Positions 54,560 through 63,887 of a DNA stretch of 64,000 bases are shown piece after piece. The stretch is from positions 124,001 to 188,000 of the forward strand of contig JAPZUF010000006.1 of assembly GCA_027533395.1 (NCBI GenBank), written 5' to 3'. This DNA is from Cyclobacteriaceae bacterium. Lineage in GTDB: Bacteria; Bacteroidota; Bacteroidia; Cytophagales; Cyclobacteriaceae. The first letter of the stretch is position 1; the number at the start of each line of letters is the position of its first letter. The notes beneath the pieces were generated by a model. That model worked only from the letters and a program-made list of their open reading frames with translations, ran no database searches and had not been told where the DNA came from. The translations under genes and the position numbers were made by a program.

Positions 54560-57500
54560 ATGTTAAAACTGATTGCAAAAATTTTCGGTACGAAGTCGCA
54601 ACGCGACATTAAAGCTGTTGACCCTTTGGTAAAAGAAACCATTGCCGAATACGAAAAACTACAATCCATCAACAACGACCAACTACGCGAAAAAACCAAT
54701 GAGGTGCGCCAAACCATTCGCAATTTCGTTGCGCAAATCGATGGACAACTTGCTGAATTACATAAAAGCATTGCCGATAATCCTGAATTAGACATCAACG
54801 AGAAAGAAGGCATCTTTGCTCAAATCGATAAACTAGAAGCAGAAAGAAACAAAGAACTGGAAAAAGTTTTATTACAGGTTCTGCCCAAAGCTTTTGCTAT
54901 CGTGCGGGAAACAGCCAGAAGATTTAAAGAGAACGAATACATCGAAGTTGCCGCACAAGATTTTGATATCCGCATGTCGGCCACACATTCTAACGTTACC
55001 CTACATGGCGACAAAGCACGTTGGGCTAAGCAATGGATGGCTGCAGGCAATCTCATCACCTGGGATATGGTACATTACGATGTGCAGATTATCGGTGGTA
55101 TTGTTTTACACCAAGGTAAAGTTGCCGAAATGGCAACCGGTGAAGGTAAAACACTTGTGGCAACTCTTCCTACTTTCTTAAATGCTTTGGCAGAACGTGG
55201 CGTACACATTGTAACGGTTAACGACTACCTCGCTAAACGCGATAGCGAATGGATGGCTCCCTTGTTTCAGTTTCATGGTTTAACTGTTGATTGCATCGAT
55301 AAACACGAACCCAATTCACTTGCGCGTAAAAATGCTTATCGTGCCGATATTACCTATGGAACGAATAACGAATTTGGTTTCGATTATCTACGCGACAATA
55401 TGGCACGCGAAACTGATGAACTCGTGCAACGTGGGCATCATTATGCGATGGTCGATGAGGTAGACTCTGTATTAATCGATGAAGCCCGTACGCCTCTTAT
55501 TATTTCAGGGCCAGTACCGAAAGGCGATCAACACGAATTCTACGATTTAAAACCACGCATTTTTAAATTGGTAGAAGCACAGAAAAAATTAATCACCCAA
55601 TACCTTAACGATGCTAAAAAGCTAATTGAAAGTGGAAACGATAAAGAAGGTGGGTTAGCCGTGTTTCGCGCGCATCGTGGTATGCCTAAATACAAACCAC
55701 TGATTAAATTTTTAAGTGAACCTGGCATCAAAGCCATCATGCAGAAAACGGAAAACTTCTATCTGCAAGACAATAAAAAAATGATGCCGGAGGCAGATGC
55801 TCCTTTGTTCTTTATTATTGATGAAAAAGATAACAGCGTTGATTTAACAGAAAAAGGAATCGACTTAATTACAGGTGAAGGCGAAGACCCACGATTCTTT
55901 ATCTTACCTGAAATCGGCACAGAGTTAAATAAAATTGAAAAAGATGCAAGATTAAATGAAGCTGATCGCCTGCAGAAAAAAGATGATTTGATTAAAGAAT
56001 ACCAAGTAAAATCACAGCGTATACACTCCGTTAATCAATTGCTCAAAGCATACACCATGTTCGAAAAAGATACGGAGTATATAATTGTAGATGGAAAAGT
56101 AAAAATTGTTGACGAACAAACTGGTCGCGTATTAGACGGACGCAGGTATTCTGATGGATTACACCAAGCCATCGAAGCAAAAGAAAATGTTAAAGTAGAA
56201 GACGCCACGCAAACTTACGCCACTATTACGCTTCAAAACTATTTCCGCATGTACCACAAATTAGCGGGTATGACAGGAACTGCAGAAACAGAAGCAGGTG
56301 AATTTTGGGACATCTACAAATTAGATGTTGTGGTTATTCCACCGAACAGACAAGCCATCAGAAAAGATGCTGATGATTTGGTTTTTAAAACCATGCGCGA
56401 AAAATTCAATGCTGTAATTGATGAAATTGTAAAACTGACTGAAGCCGGCAGACCCGTATTGGTTGGAACGACCTCAGTAGAAATTTCAGAAGTTGTAAGC
56501 CGTATGTTACAAATGCGTAAAATCAAACACAACGTACTCAATGCAAAACAACACCAACGCGAAGCGGAAATTGTTGCAGAAGCCGGTAAGCCAGGCACTG
56601 TAACCATTGCCACCAACATGGCTGGTCGTGGTACAGATATTAAACTTACAGCAGAAGCAAAAGCCGCAGGAGGTTTAGCCATTATCGGAACAGAAAGACA
56701 TGAATCTCGAAGAGTGGACAGACAGTTGCGCGGTCGTGCAGGCCGACAAGGTGACCCGGGGACATCACAATTCTATGTTTCACTGGAGGATAATTTGATG
56801 CGCTTGTTTATGCCTGAACGCATTGCACGCATTATGGACAGGCTGGGATTGAAAGAAGGAGAAGTGATCCAACACTCGATGGTAACAAGTTCTATCGAAC
56901 GTGCACAGAAAAAAGTAGAAGAAAATAACTTCGGTATTCGTAAGCGATTATTGGAGTACGACAACGTCATGAACTCTCAACGCGAGGTAATCTATAAGCG
57001 CAGAAAGAATGCCTTGTTTGGTGAAAGATTAGAGTTGGATATTCTTACCATGATCTTTGATACTTGCGAAGAACTTGTAACCAATGCTAAAAACGCTAAT
57101 GATTATGATAGTTTACGCCTGAATGCGTTAGGAATTTTAGGTCTAGACTATGAATTAGATAAAAATGATTTTGAAAAATTAGAAATCGGTAGAATCACCG
57201 GTGATCTATATGATAAAGCATTAGATCAATACCAACGTAAAAACAAAACAGTAGCTGAAAAAACTTTCCCTATCATAAAAGAAATCAGCACAACTCGAGG
57301 TGCTACGGTAGAAAATATTTTAGTCCCCTTTACTGATGGTAGTAAACAAATAGGTGTTGCTGCCAACTTGCAGAAATGCATGCAAACCCATAATGGCGAA
57401 TTATTAAAATCTATGGAGAAGATGGTTGCACTTGCCATCATCGATCAATTGTGGAAAGAACACTTGCGTGATATGGACGATTTAAAACAATCCGTTCAAA

Positions 57501-57910
57501 CAGCAGTATACGAACAAAAAGATCCACTATTGATTTACAAATTCGAAGGTTTCGAAGCTTTTAAAAAATTAGTGGCAAGAGTAAATGAAGAAACTGTTTC
57601 ATTTTTGTTGAAAGCAGATGTTCCTGTTCAAAAATCAGAACAAGTACAAGAAGCGCGCACTCAGCGGGTGAAGCAAAAACTTAACGAGAAAAAAGAGGAA
57701 AGCAAATCACTATTAAGTGGAGGGCAACAAGCACCTCCTACAGGTTCGCGACCTCCACAAGAAAAAGTAATGCCGGTAAAATCAGAAAAAATTGCCAACC
57801 GAAACGATAAAGTAAGTGTACAATATCCTGATGGCCGTGTATTGCGCGATGTTAAGTATAAAAAAGTAGAAGATGATATCATCAATAACAGATGTGTGGT
57901 AATTGAATGA
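54560..57910 (+). CDS. secA: preprotein translocase ATPase SecA
   Basis: The 1116-residue SecA has Walker A MATGEGKTLVATLP, DEVDSVLIDEARTPLIISGP, AGRGTDIKL and RQLRGRAGRQGDPGTSQF. It is longer than E. coli SecA because of an extended N-terminal scaffold and an insert around residues 340-460, normal for Bacteroidota. The C-terminal zinc-binding CxCxSGKKYK tail is absent; instead it ends in GRVLRDVKYKKVEDDI. The next gene overlaps by 4 bp. Confidence 0.98.
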   Translation: MLKLIAKIFGTKSQRDIKAVDPLVKETIAEYEKLQSINNDQLREKTNEVRQTIRNFVAQIDGQLAELHKSIADNPELDINEKEGIFAQIDKLEAERNKELEKVLLQVLPKAFAIVRETARRFKENEYIEVAAQDFDIRMSATHSNVTLHGDKARWAKQWMAAGNLITWDMVHYDVQIIGGIVLHQGKVAEMATGEGKTLVATLPTFLNALAERGVHIVTVNDYLAKRDSEWMAPLFQFHGLTVDCIDKHEPNSLARKNAYRADITYGTNNEFGFDYLRDNMARETDELVQRGHHYAMVDEVDSVLIDEARTPLIISGPVPKGDQHEFYDLKPRIFKLVEAQKKLITQYLNDAKKLIESGNDKEGGLAVFRAHRGMPKYKPLIKFLSEPGIKAIMQKTENFYLQDNKKMMPEADAPLFFIIDEKDNSVDLTEKGIDLITGEGEDPRFFILPEIGTELNKIEKDARLNEADRLQKKDDLIKEYQVKSQRIHSVNQLLKAYTMFEKDTEYIIVDGKVKIVDEQTGRVLDGRRYSDGLHQAIEAKENVKVEDATQTYATITLQNYFRMYHKLAGMTGTAETEAGEFWDIYKLDVVVIPPNRQAIRKDADDLVFKTMREKFNAVIDEIVKLTEAGRPVLVGTTSVEISEVVSRMLQMRKIKHNVLNAKQHQREAEIVAEAGKPGTVTIATNMAGRGTDIKLTAEAKAAGGLAIIGTERHESRRVDRQLRGRAGRQGDPGTSQFYVSLEDNLMRLFMPERIARIMDRLGLKEGEVIQHSMVTSSIERAQKKVEENNFGIRKRLLEYDNVMNSQREVIYKRRKNALFGERLELDILTMIFDTCEELVTNAKNANDYDSLRLNALGILGLDYELDKNDFEKLEIGRITGDLYDKALDQYQRKNKTVAEKTFPIIKEISTTRGATVENILVPFTDGSKQIGVAANLQKCMQTHNGELLKSMEKMVALAIIDQLWKEHLRDMDDLKQSVQTAVYEQKDPLLIYKFEGFEAFKKLVARVNEETVSFLLKADVPVQKSEQVQEARTQRVKQKLNEKKEESKSLLSGGQQAPPTGSRPPQEKVMPVKSEKIANRNDKVSVQYPDGRVLRDVKYKKVEDDIINNRCVVIE

Positions 57911-58431
57911 TGGAAAAAGAAAAAAATAACTTCCTTTCATTACTGTTTTGCTTAGGTATAGGCTTATTGTTTTGGGCTTGTGCCGGAAGCAAAACGGTTT
58001 CTAATATACAAGAACCTCATTTTGAGGATGTAAGTAAATTAAAACCTACATTTTCTCCTTTGCCAGCCATTGAAAGTTTACCTGTTCCAACTATTTCGGA
58101 AAAAAAATATGCCCCTGCTAGCAACACAATCAATACACAATTGAAACAAATACAAGATAGCATTGACTATTTTTATGTAGGTAGAAAATTTGTAGATGGC
58201 TTTACGATACAAGTTTATGTAGGGCAAAAAAGAGAAGACGCCATGCTTGCTAAAAAATCTTTGGATATGAATTTGCCAGAGCTGAAAGCAGAAATGATTT
58301 TTACTCAACCAACTTTTAAAGTGAAAGCAGGAAAATATTATTCACAACTTGATGCACAAAAAGATTACGTCAATGTGAAGCGTATTTTCCCTAATGCAAT
58401 ATTAGTTCCGGATAAGTTGCCTACTCAATAA
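57907..58431 (+). CDS. SPOR-domain lipoprotein
   Basis: The 174-residue protein has a lipobox-type signal (LLFWACAGS; the Cys would be lipidated) and a C-terminal SPOR-like domain (DGFTIQVYVGQKREDAMLAKKSL to KVKAGKYYSQLDAQKDYVNV). SPOR domains bind denuded peptidoglycan, often at division sites. It overlaps the secA stop by 4 bp and is coupled to it, an arrangement common in Bacteroidota. Confidence 0.8.
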   Translation: MMEKEKNNFLSLLFCLGIGLLFWACAGSKTVSNIQEPHFEDVSKLKPTFSPLPAIESLPVPTISEKKYAPASNTINTQLKQIQDSIDYFYVGRKFVDGFTIQVYVGQKREDAMLAKKSLDMNLPELKAEMIFTQPTFKVKAGKYYSQLDAQKDYVNVKRIFPNAILVPDKLPTQ

Positions 58432-58536
58432 TCTCTCAATTGAATATTTAAATTCTGCATTATTTGACGAAAAATATCTAATCGAAAACTTTCCATCCTT
58501 GTAACTTCTCGTTTTAGTTTAAATAAAAAATTAATA

Positions 58537-58824
58537 ATGAGAAATAGTAAACTTAAAATCATTGCCTTATTTATTCAAATTATTGCAAATTGTTTTACTC
58601 TTGATTTTACACTTGATTGCTTGCAATGTTTTTTTTCAAATTCTACTCGTGACTACGCATGTGTTATTGCATACTTTATTCCAATCTCCATTCTTAGCCA
58701 TCTATTTCTTGGCATAATAATTTTTAGTTTCTTTACTGAGATGCATGGCGAGAAAATAAAATTTATCAATTTCTTGGGGGTAATATATGCCATTCTTTGC
58801 CTGCTAATTCTTTCTATATTTTGA
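58537..58824 (+). CDS. small three-segment membrane protein, unrecognised
   Basis: The 95-residue protein has hydrophobic segments at about 8-24, 42-66 and 76-95 and a few cysteines in the first loop. I recognise no family. It lies alone in an AT-rich stretch 105 bp after the SPOR gene and 278 bp before the next gene. The coding call rests on length, start context and hydrophobic pattern. Confidence 0.4.
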   Translation: MRNSKLKIIALFIQIIANCFTLDFTLDCLQCFFSNSTRDYACVIAYFIPISILSHLFLGIIIFSFFTEMHGEKIKFINFLGVIYAILCLLILSIF

Positions 58825-59102
58825 TTGAAAAGCGCTAAAATTAAATTAAAAAATTTCTATTAGTAAGTACACTTTTCAAGATGGTACAATCAACATTTGT
58901 CAGTTAATCAGAAATGCTATGTGCCATTAATTACATTTAACCATTAGGTAGAGCCATCAAAAAAGAATCGTTTGCGCAAATACTTAAAAGTGATAACTAT
59001 TGTCACTCAAAAGCTAAAAACTTTTTATTCTATTAAACTACAATAAAAAATTCCAGATAGAAAATATTAAAATTCAACTGAAAGTAATAACTTAGATATT
59101 CT

Positions 59103-60185
59103 ATGCTAAGAATAACTACGCTCGTTGGGCTACAAATCTTGTGTTTACATTTTATTGCTTACGCTCAAAAAGAAAAAAACATAAGGAACTATCAAGATGG
59201 AATAATCATAACTTTATCCAATGATACACTGCATGGAAAAATCAATAATAGAAGTTACGCTAAAAATGCAGTTGAATGTCAATTCCTTAACGCTTACGGA
59301 GAGAAACACAATTTTAAACCAGACGAAATAGTTGGTTACCGATTTAACAATGGGAAGTTTTACATTTCGAAAGAAGTTAATGGAGCAAAAGTCTTTTTAG
59401 AATACCTAATACAAGGAGAGTTAAATGTTTTCTATTTACTAGACAAAGATAAAAAGGATGTTTACTTCCTTTCAAAAGACACGATTCCGTTAAATCAATT
59501 GAAGTATGTTAATAAAATGATAGAGAAAAATGGCGTTACAAAAATAAGAGAACAAAAATTATTTATCAATCAGATAAACTATTTTACAAAAGACTATCCA
59601 GAACTAACATCTACCATAAATAGAATTAACGAACCTAACCATAAAGACTTAATCAAAACCGCAAAAAAATACCACGAAAAAATTTGTAAAGATGGGAAGC
59701 CATGCGTCATTTTTGAAAACAATCAAAAAAGAAAGATACTAATTGGTTTTATAGGAACAGGAAACCATTTGATTGATCCAAATTATGAAATTGATCTTAA
59801 AGAATATTATACAGCATTTAGTGCCCATGTTTATTTTCAACAATTCAGAAGATCAGAAAGATTTTTTGTTGGGTTAGGATTGAATGTAGCTGAACAAAGA
59901 ACAATTGAGAGTGAAAGCAATAGAGCAAAAATTATTGAATCGAATGTTCAAATTCCACTGTCCCTAAATTATATTCATTTAAAAAATGGTATTACGCCAA
60001 CCTTCACGTATAGTTTTGATTTGAACACTTTTCTACTATTACAAAACATACAAGCAGGACTACGCTATCAAAAAAATGAACTATCTTTTTTTACAACAGT
60101 TGGTGTGGCAAAAGGTGGGGGATTATTAAATTTTTATGCAAGCCAAATTAACTTTGGCTTTATGTATAAACTTAGAAGAAATTAA
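59103..60185 (+). CDS. secreted or outer-membrane protein of unknown function
   Basis: The 360-residue protein starts with a signal peptide (LVGLQILCLHFIAYAQK). The first half has a beta-rich domain starting GIIITLSNDTLHGKINNRSY, a pattern seen in many Bacteroidota proteins of unknown role. The second half has amphipathic strands (SAHVYFQQFRRSERFFVGLGLNVAE, QAGLRYQKNELSFFTTVGV) that look like a small outer-membrane barrel. It is flanked by AT-rich gaps. I do not recognise it. Confidence 0.62.
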   Translation: MLRITTLVGLQILCLHFIAYAQKEKNIRNYQDGIIITLSNDTLHGKINNRSYAKNAVECQFLNAYGEKHNFKPDEIVGYRFNNGKFYISKEVNGAKVFLEYLIQGELNVFYLLDKDKKDVYFLSKDTIPLNQLKYVNKMIEKNGVTKIREQKLFINQINYFTKDYPELTSTINRINEPNHKDLIKTAKKYHEKICKDGKPCVIFENNQKRKILIGFIGTGNHLIDPNYEIDLKEYYTAFSAHVYFQQFRRSERFFVGLGLNVAEQRTIESESNRAKIIESNVQIPLSLNYIHLKNGITPTFTYSFDLNTFLLLQNIQAGLRYQKNELSFFTTVGVAKGGGLLNFYASQINFGFMYKLRRN

Positions 60186-60263
60186 TAATCGTATATGAAT
60201 TGCAATAAACTTAAACTGAAACTCAAGAACAGATCCTATACATTTTTATCAATCCAAATAATA

Positions 60264-61136
60264 TTAAGCTACATCCTGTCCTCGAATTACCTTTAACATC
60301 GCAAACCAATCTTGTTTATCGATTTCAATAAATAAAGGTTGATAAGCTTCTATTAAGCGTTCAGGTTTTGTTGTGCCAGTTATTGGAAAAATATTGGATG
60401 GATGTTTGAATAACCAAGCCAGCAAAATTTGTGCAACACTTGCTTTATACTTTTCTGCAAATAGATTTAACTCTGGCATTAATTTTTCATCATTAAAATA
60501 TTTCCCACTTCCTAATGGAGACCATGCCATTAATCCCATTTTCCAACGCATCATGGTATCTGTTGTCCCATCAAAAAACACATCGGATTTAAACAACGAA
60601 ACTTCAATCTGGTTGGTAACCAAAGGTTGAATACAAAATCTCTGCAATACATCTATTTGAGAGGATGTAAAATTGGATACACCAAAAAACTTGACTTTCC
60701 CACTTTGTTGTAAATGATCAAAAGCTTTGGCTACTTCTTCAGGTTGCATCAATGGATCAGGTCGATGGATCAGCAGTAAGTCCAAATAATCTGTATGCAA
60801 TAAGCGTAAACTATTTTCGGCAGAATTGACTATATGTTGAAACGATGTATCATAGTGCTTGATGCGATGATCAGACCTATTATCTGCTAGTAATTTTATT
60901 CCGCATTTGCTTACTAATTGCATTTCTTTTCTCCAACTCGGATTTTCTTTTAATACCGAACCGAAAAGTTCTTCAATGGTATATCTGCCGTATATATCAG
61001 CGTGATCAAAGGTTGTTATGCCGACTTCCAAGGCTGTAGGAATACAAGAAGCTACAATATCTTTGCTTGTCCATTTCCAAACACCTGCAATTACTTTAGA
61101 TAAAGCCGGGCCTTGTGGGTGAATCAGTGCCTTCAC
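60264..61136 (-). CDS. aldo/keto reductase
   Basis: The 290-residue TIM-barrel enzyme carries the catalytic set: Asp and Tyr in TFDHADIYGRYTIEE, Lys in LVSKCGIKL and His in LDLLLIHRPDPLMQP. It is closest in pattern to the YdhF-type reductases. It uses NAD(P)H to reduce an aldehyde or ketone; substrate unknown. The ATG shares one base with the stop of the Cys-rich gene upstream, so it is coupled to the PNP transcript. Confidence 0.92.
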   Translation of the reverse strand: MKALIHPQGPALSKVIAGVWKWTSKDIVASCIPTALEVGITTFDHADIYGRYTIEELFGSVLKENPSWRKEMQLVSKCGIKLLADNRSDHRIKHYDTSFQHIVNSAENSLRLLHTDYLDLLLIHRPDPLMQPEEVAKAFDHLQQSGKVKFFGVSNFTSSQIDVLQRFCIQPLVTNQIEVSLFKSDVFFDGTTDTMMRWKMGLMAWSPLGSGKYFNDEKLMPELNLFAEKYKASVAQILLAWLFKHPSNIFPITGTTKPERLIEAYQPLFIEIDKQDWFAMLKVIRGQDVA

Positions 61137-61444
61137 TATTTTGTACTATGTTGGTAACATTTTTTATGCTTATTTCCTGTCATGCGTTTGCAACGCACTC
61201 CTCCTTTTGTTTTACCTTCGCATTGGTTAAGTTTTACCTTTCCTAACTGATCAGGCTTACACATTTCGCAAGCTTTTTTGCCAGCCTTTTTTGCGTTTGC
61301 AACTGTCATACCCTCAGCATTGCCAGACAAGCGACAATCAGCAGTGTGGTATTTTTCTCCTTTGTTAGATGAATAAACAGTTTGAGCAAAAGCCGAAGCT
61401 GTAGTGATGAGCAAAAATGCAAAGACTGTTACTAGACTTTTCAT
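61136..61444 (-). CDS. small secreted Cys/Lys-rich protein
   Basis: The 102-residue protein has a signal peptide (ITTASAFAQ), then YSSNKGEKYHTADCRLSGNAE, KKACEMCKPDQL and a C-terminal CEGKTKGGVRCKRMTGNKHKKCYQH. The last part resembles small DUF5763-type zinc or DNA-binding modules (C-x-TK-G-x-x-C-x-R) and the first part resembles an Ada-like metal-binding fold (H-x3-C, C-x2-C). Metal binding is plausible. It is 1 bp from the PNP stop. Confidence 0.6.
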   Translation of the reverse strand: MKSLVTVFAFLLITTASAFAQTVYSSNKGEKYHTADCRLSGNAEGMTVANAKKAGKKACEMCKPDQLGKVKLNQCEGKTKGGVRCKRMTGNKHKKCYQHSTK

Positions 61445-61445
61445 A

Positions 61446-62261
61446 TTATAATTGTTTAATCAGTTCAACATATAATTCCGTTAACATAGGTTCTGCTTTA
61501 CCAGCAATGTCTACAATCTCCTGTATGTTGGCAGGCTTTAAATTATCAGGGTCGCAATCGTCTGTTAAAACGCTGATGGCACAACATGGAATGCCCGTAT
61601 GATTGGCTACAATTACTTCCGGTACAGTGCTCATGCCCACTGCATCCGCTCCAATTCTATGTAAGAAACGATACTCAGCTCTTGTTTCCAAGTTAGGTCC
61701 CATCACCGAAACATATACACCCTCGTTAAGTGTGATGCCTTTCTCTTTGGCAATCGCTTTTAACTTTTTATTTAATTCTTTCGAGTAGGGCGCACTCATA
61801 TCCGGAAAACGCGGACCAAGCATATCGTAATTTTTTCCTCGCAGTGGGTTGTCTCCAATTAAATTGATGTGATCATCAATCAACATCAATTGTCCTTTCT
61901 TCCAATTTAAGTTCATGTTCCCTGCTGCATTGGAGATTAACAATTGTTTCACACCTAACATCTTCATTACGCGTACAGGAAGAGTAATTTGTTGCATGGA
62001 ATACCCTTCATAATAATGAAAGCGGCCATGCATGGCTAAAACTTTCTTACCCTTCAATTCGCCATAAATCAGCTGACCTTTGTGAAATTCTACAGTAGAA
62101 ATTGGAAATTTTGGTATAGAGTTATAAGGTATCGCGATTTGTTTTTTGATTTCTTTCACAAACAAATTTCCAAGTCCTGTTCCTAGTATAACACCAATTT
62201 CAGGTGCGTCTACCCCTCTGCTCTTGATATAATCAGCAGCTTCTTGTATCTCTAACAACAT
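61446..62261 (-). CDS. purine nucleoside phosphorylase (PNP I family)
   Basis: The 271-residue trimeric-type PNP has VILGTGLGNLFV, LISNAAGNMNLNWKKGQLMLIDDHINLIGDNPLRG and GPNLETRAEYRFLHRIGADAVGMSTVPEVIVANH. It splits purine nucleosides with phosphate. The Asn in VLTDDCDPDNL context of the base-binding site favours 6-oxopurines in general, but PNP genes also occur next to arsenosugar enzymes, where the substrate may be an arsenical nucleoside. It lies 80 bp downstream of arsS. Confidence 0.94.
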   Translation of the reverse strand: MLLEIQEAADYIKSRGVDAPEIGVILGTGLGNLFVKEIKKQIAIPYNSIPKFPISTVEFHKGQLIYGELKGKKVLAMHGRFHYYEGYSMQQITLPVRVMKMLGVKQLLISNAAGNMNLNWKKGQLMLIDDHINLIGDNPLRGKNYDMLGPRFPDMSAPYSKELNKKLKAIAKEKGITLNEGVYVSVMGPNLETRAEYRFLHRIGADAVGMSTVPEVIVANHTGIPCCAISVLTDDCDPDNLKPANIQEIVDIAGKAEPMLTELYVELIKQL

Positions 62262-62341
62262 AAATAAAAATTGAAAAGCAAATTACAGGTTTTATCGAAT
62301 TGAAAAAACCTTTTCATCAAACGAATAAAAAGTTATCAAGA

Positions 62342-63397
62342 TTAAATGGTTGCTCCTTGGCAACTTGAACCAGCACCGGCAGTACAAGCAAAACAATGTT
62401 GATTGATGACAATATTTCGTTTTGCTAGTTGTTCCATATTAAAATGACTTATGTGAGAACTGCTATTTTCTGCTACCGGTAATCCTAACATCTGATTGAA
62501 ATCGCAATCAAATAAATTACCTTGCCAATCAACTGAAATGGTATTTCTGCACATTACACCGGGTACAGCCGCGGGATTAAATGCATTCACCAGTTTCTCC
62601 ATATAATCTTCGTAGTTATCTGTTTCAATTAAGAAATCGAGGTAACGACTAATAGGAATGTTTGTAATGGTAAATAAATTATTGAACGCAATATTAAATT
62701 TTTCTCTTAACTCCTTTTTAAAATCTTGTTCTAATTGTTGTTGATTAGCAGGAAGAAAAGCACCTGTTGGATTGTAAACCAAATCTAAAACCAAACCTGT
62801 TTCAGGTTTACCGTAACCTACTGCATTTAATTTTTGTAAAGCTTGGATTGAAGATTGAAAAACTCCCACACCTCTTTGTCTGTCAGTCTTATCTGCATTA
62901 TAAAAAGGAAGCGATGAACAAACTCTTACTTGGTGATCCCTAAAAAATTCCGGCAAATCGTAATACTTAGGATTAGCCATGATAATCGTGAGATTACTTC
63001 TCACAATTATTTCCTGTACACCAGCTTGCTTGGCTTCTTGCACAAACCAACGAAAGTCAGGATTCATTTCCGGTGCGCCTCCGGTAATATCTAAAGTTTT
63101 TATTTTATGTTGGCGTAAAACCTCAACACATTGTTGCATAGTTTCACGCGTCATAATTTCTTTTCTATCAGGGCCAGCATCAACGTGGCAATGTTTGCAT
63201 ACCTGATTGCACATATACCCAACGTTAACTTGAAAAATTTCAAGTGTAGTTGGCCTAAGTGGAAAATGTTGAACACTTTCCAGCTTTTCTTGAAAAGTGG
63301 GCAATGAGCCATTCTTAAAAATACCATTGCTCAACCATTCAACTTGTTTTTGTTGATTGGCTAATTGATGATGGCGCGCATGCAAACTCTTTATCAT
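62342..63397 (-). CDS. arsS: arsenosugar biosynthesis radical SAM protein ArsS
   Basis: The 351-residue protein has the radical SAM motif C-x3-C-x2-C in MCNQVCKHCHVDAGP (around residues 62-69), TGGAPEMNPDF, VRSNLTII and a C-terminal Cys region (DCDFNQMLG, CFACTAGAGSSCQG) that matches the ArsS/DUF3641 family. ArsS joins a methylated arsenical to the 5'-deoxyadenosyl group, an early step to arsenosugars. An AhpD-like gene typical of such clusters lies 88 bp upstream. arsM is not in this window. Confidence 0.92.
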   Translation of the reverse strand: MIKSLHARHHQLANQQKQVEWLSNGIFKNGSLPTFQEKLESVQHFPLRPTTLEIFQVNVGYMCNQVCKHCHVDAGPDRKEIMTRETMQQCVEVLRQHKIKTLDITGGAPEMNPDFRWFVQEAKQAGVQEIIVRSNLTIIMANPKYYDLPEFFRDHQVRVCSSLPFYNADKTDRQRGVGVFQSSIQALQKLNAVGYGKPETGLVLDLVYNPTGAFLPANQQQLEQDFKKELREKFNIAFNNLFTITNIPISRYLDFLIETDNYEDYMEKLVNAFNPAAVPGVMCRNTISVDWQGNLFDCDFNQMLGLPVAENSSSHISHFNMEQLAKRNIVINQHCFACTAGAGSSCQGATI

Positions 63398-63485
63398 ACA
63401 ATAGTTTTTCGTTGTTGGTTGTTCGTTATTTACTGATTGTTATGCTTGTGAGGGACGATTCGCTAACAACGAACTACACTATTCA

Positions 63486-63821
63486 TCACATAGATAATTT
63501 TTTAGCTTTATTCATCATCATAACACCATGCACTAATGAGGCTCCTCCTCGGATAGCAGCAGCAACGTGTATGGCCTCCATCATGCCTTTTTCTGTAGCT
63601 CCTTTTTCTAAAGAATCTGTGGTATAAGCATCAATACAATACGGACATTGAATGGCATGGGCTACAGCTAATGCAATCAGAGATTTTTCTCTTGCTGTTA
63701 AATCTCCTTCTTTAAAAACATCGCCATAATAATCGAAGAATTTTGCTGCAAGGTTTTTATCCCATTCAGCGATGTTACCAAATTTTTTAAGGTCGGCTGG
63801 ATTGTAGTATGTATTTTCCAT
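63486..63821 (-). CDS. arsenosugar-associated AhpD-like (carboxymuconolactone decarboxylase family) protein
   Basis: The 111-residue protein has the AhpD-type redox motif IQCPYCIDAYTTDSL (CxxC followed by a conserved Asp/His region) and AIRGGASLVHGVMM. Its length and N-terminus (YYNPADLKKFGNIAEW) fit the peroxidase-like protein that accompanies ArsS. It could act as an alkylhydroperoxidase or an arsenical thiol oxidoreductase; neither is shown. Confidence 0.87.
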   Translation of the reverse strand: MENTYYNPADLKKFGNIAEWDKNLAAKFFDYYGDVFKEGDLTAREKSLIALAVAHAIQCPYCIDAYTTDSLEKGATEKGMMEAIHVAAAIRGGASLVHGVMMMNKAKKLSM

Positions 63822-63887
63822 AGATAAATTTTATCTAAAATAAACAATATCATGGAACTAGCTTGTAAAGTGTAAGACAAAATTGAT

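Noticed and set aside
61446-62261. PNP as purely purine salvage, unrelated to arsS
   Set aside because: Not excluded, but it is on the same strand 80 bp after arsS and tightly joined to two further genes, so I kept the linked reading as a hypothesis with a test.
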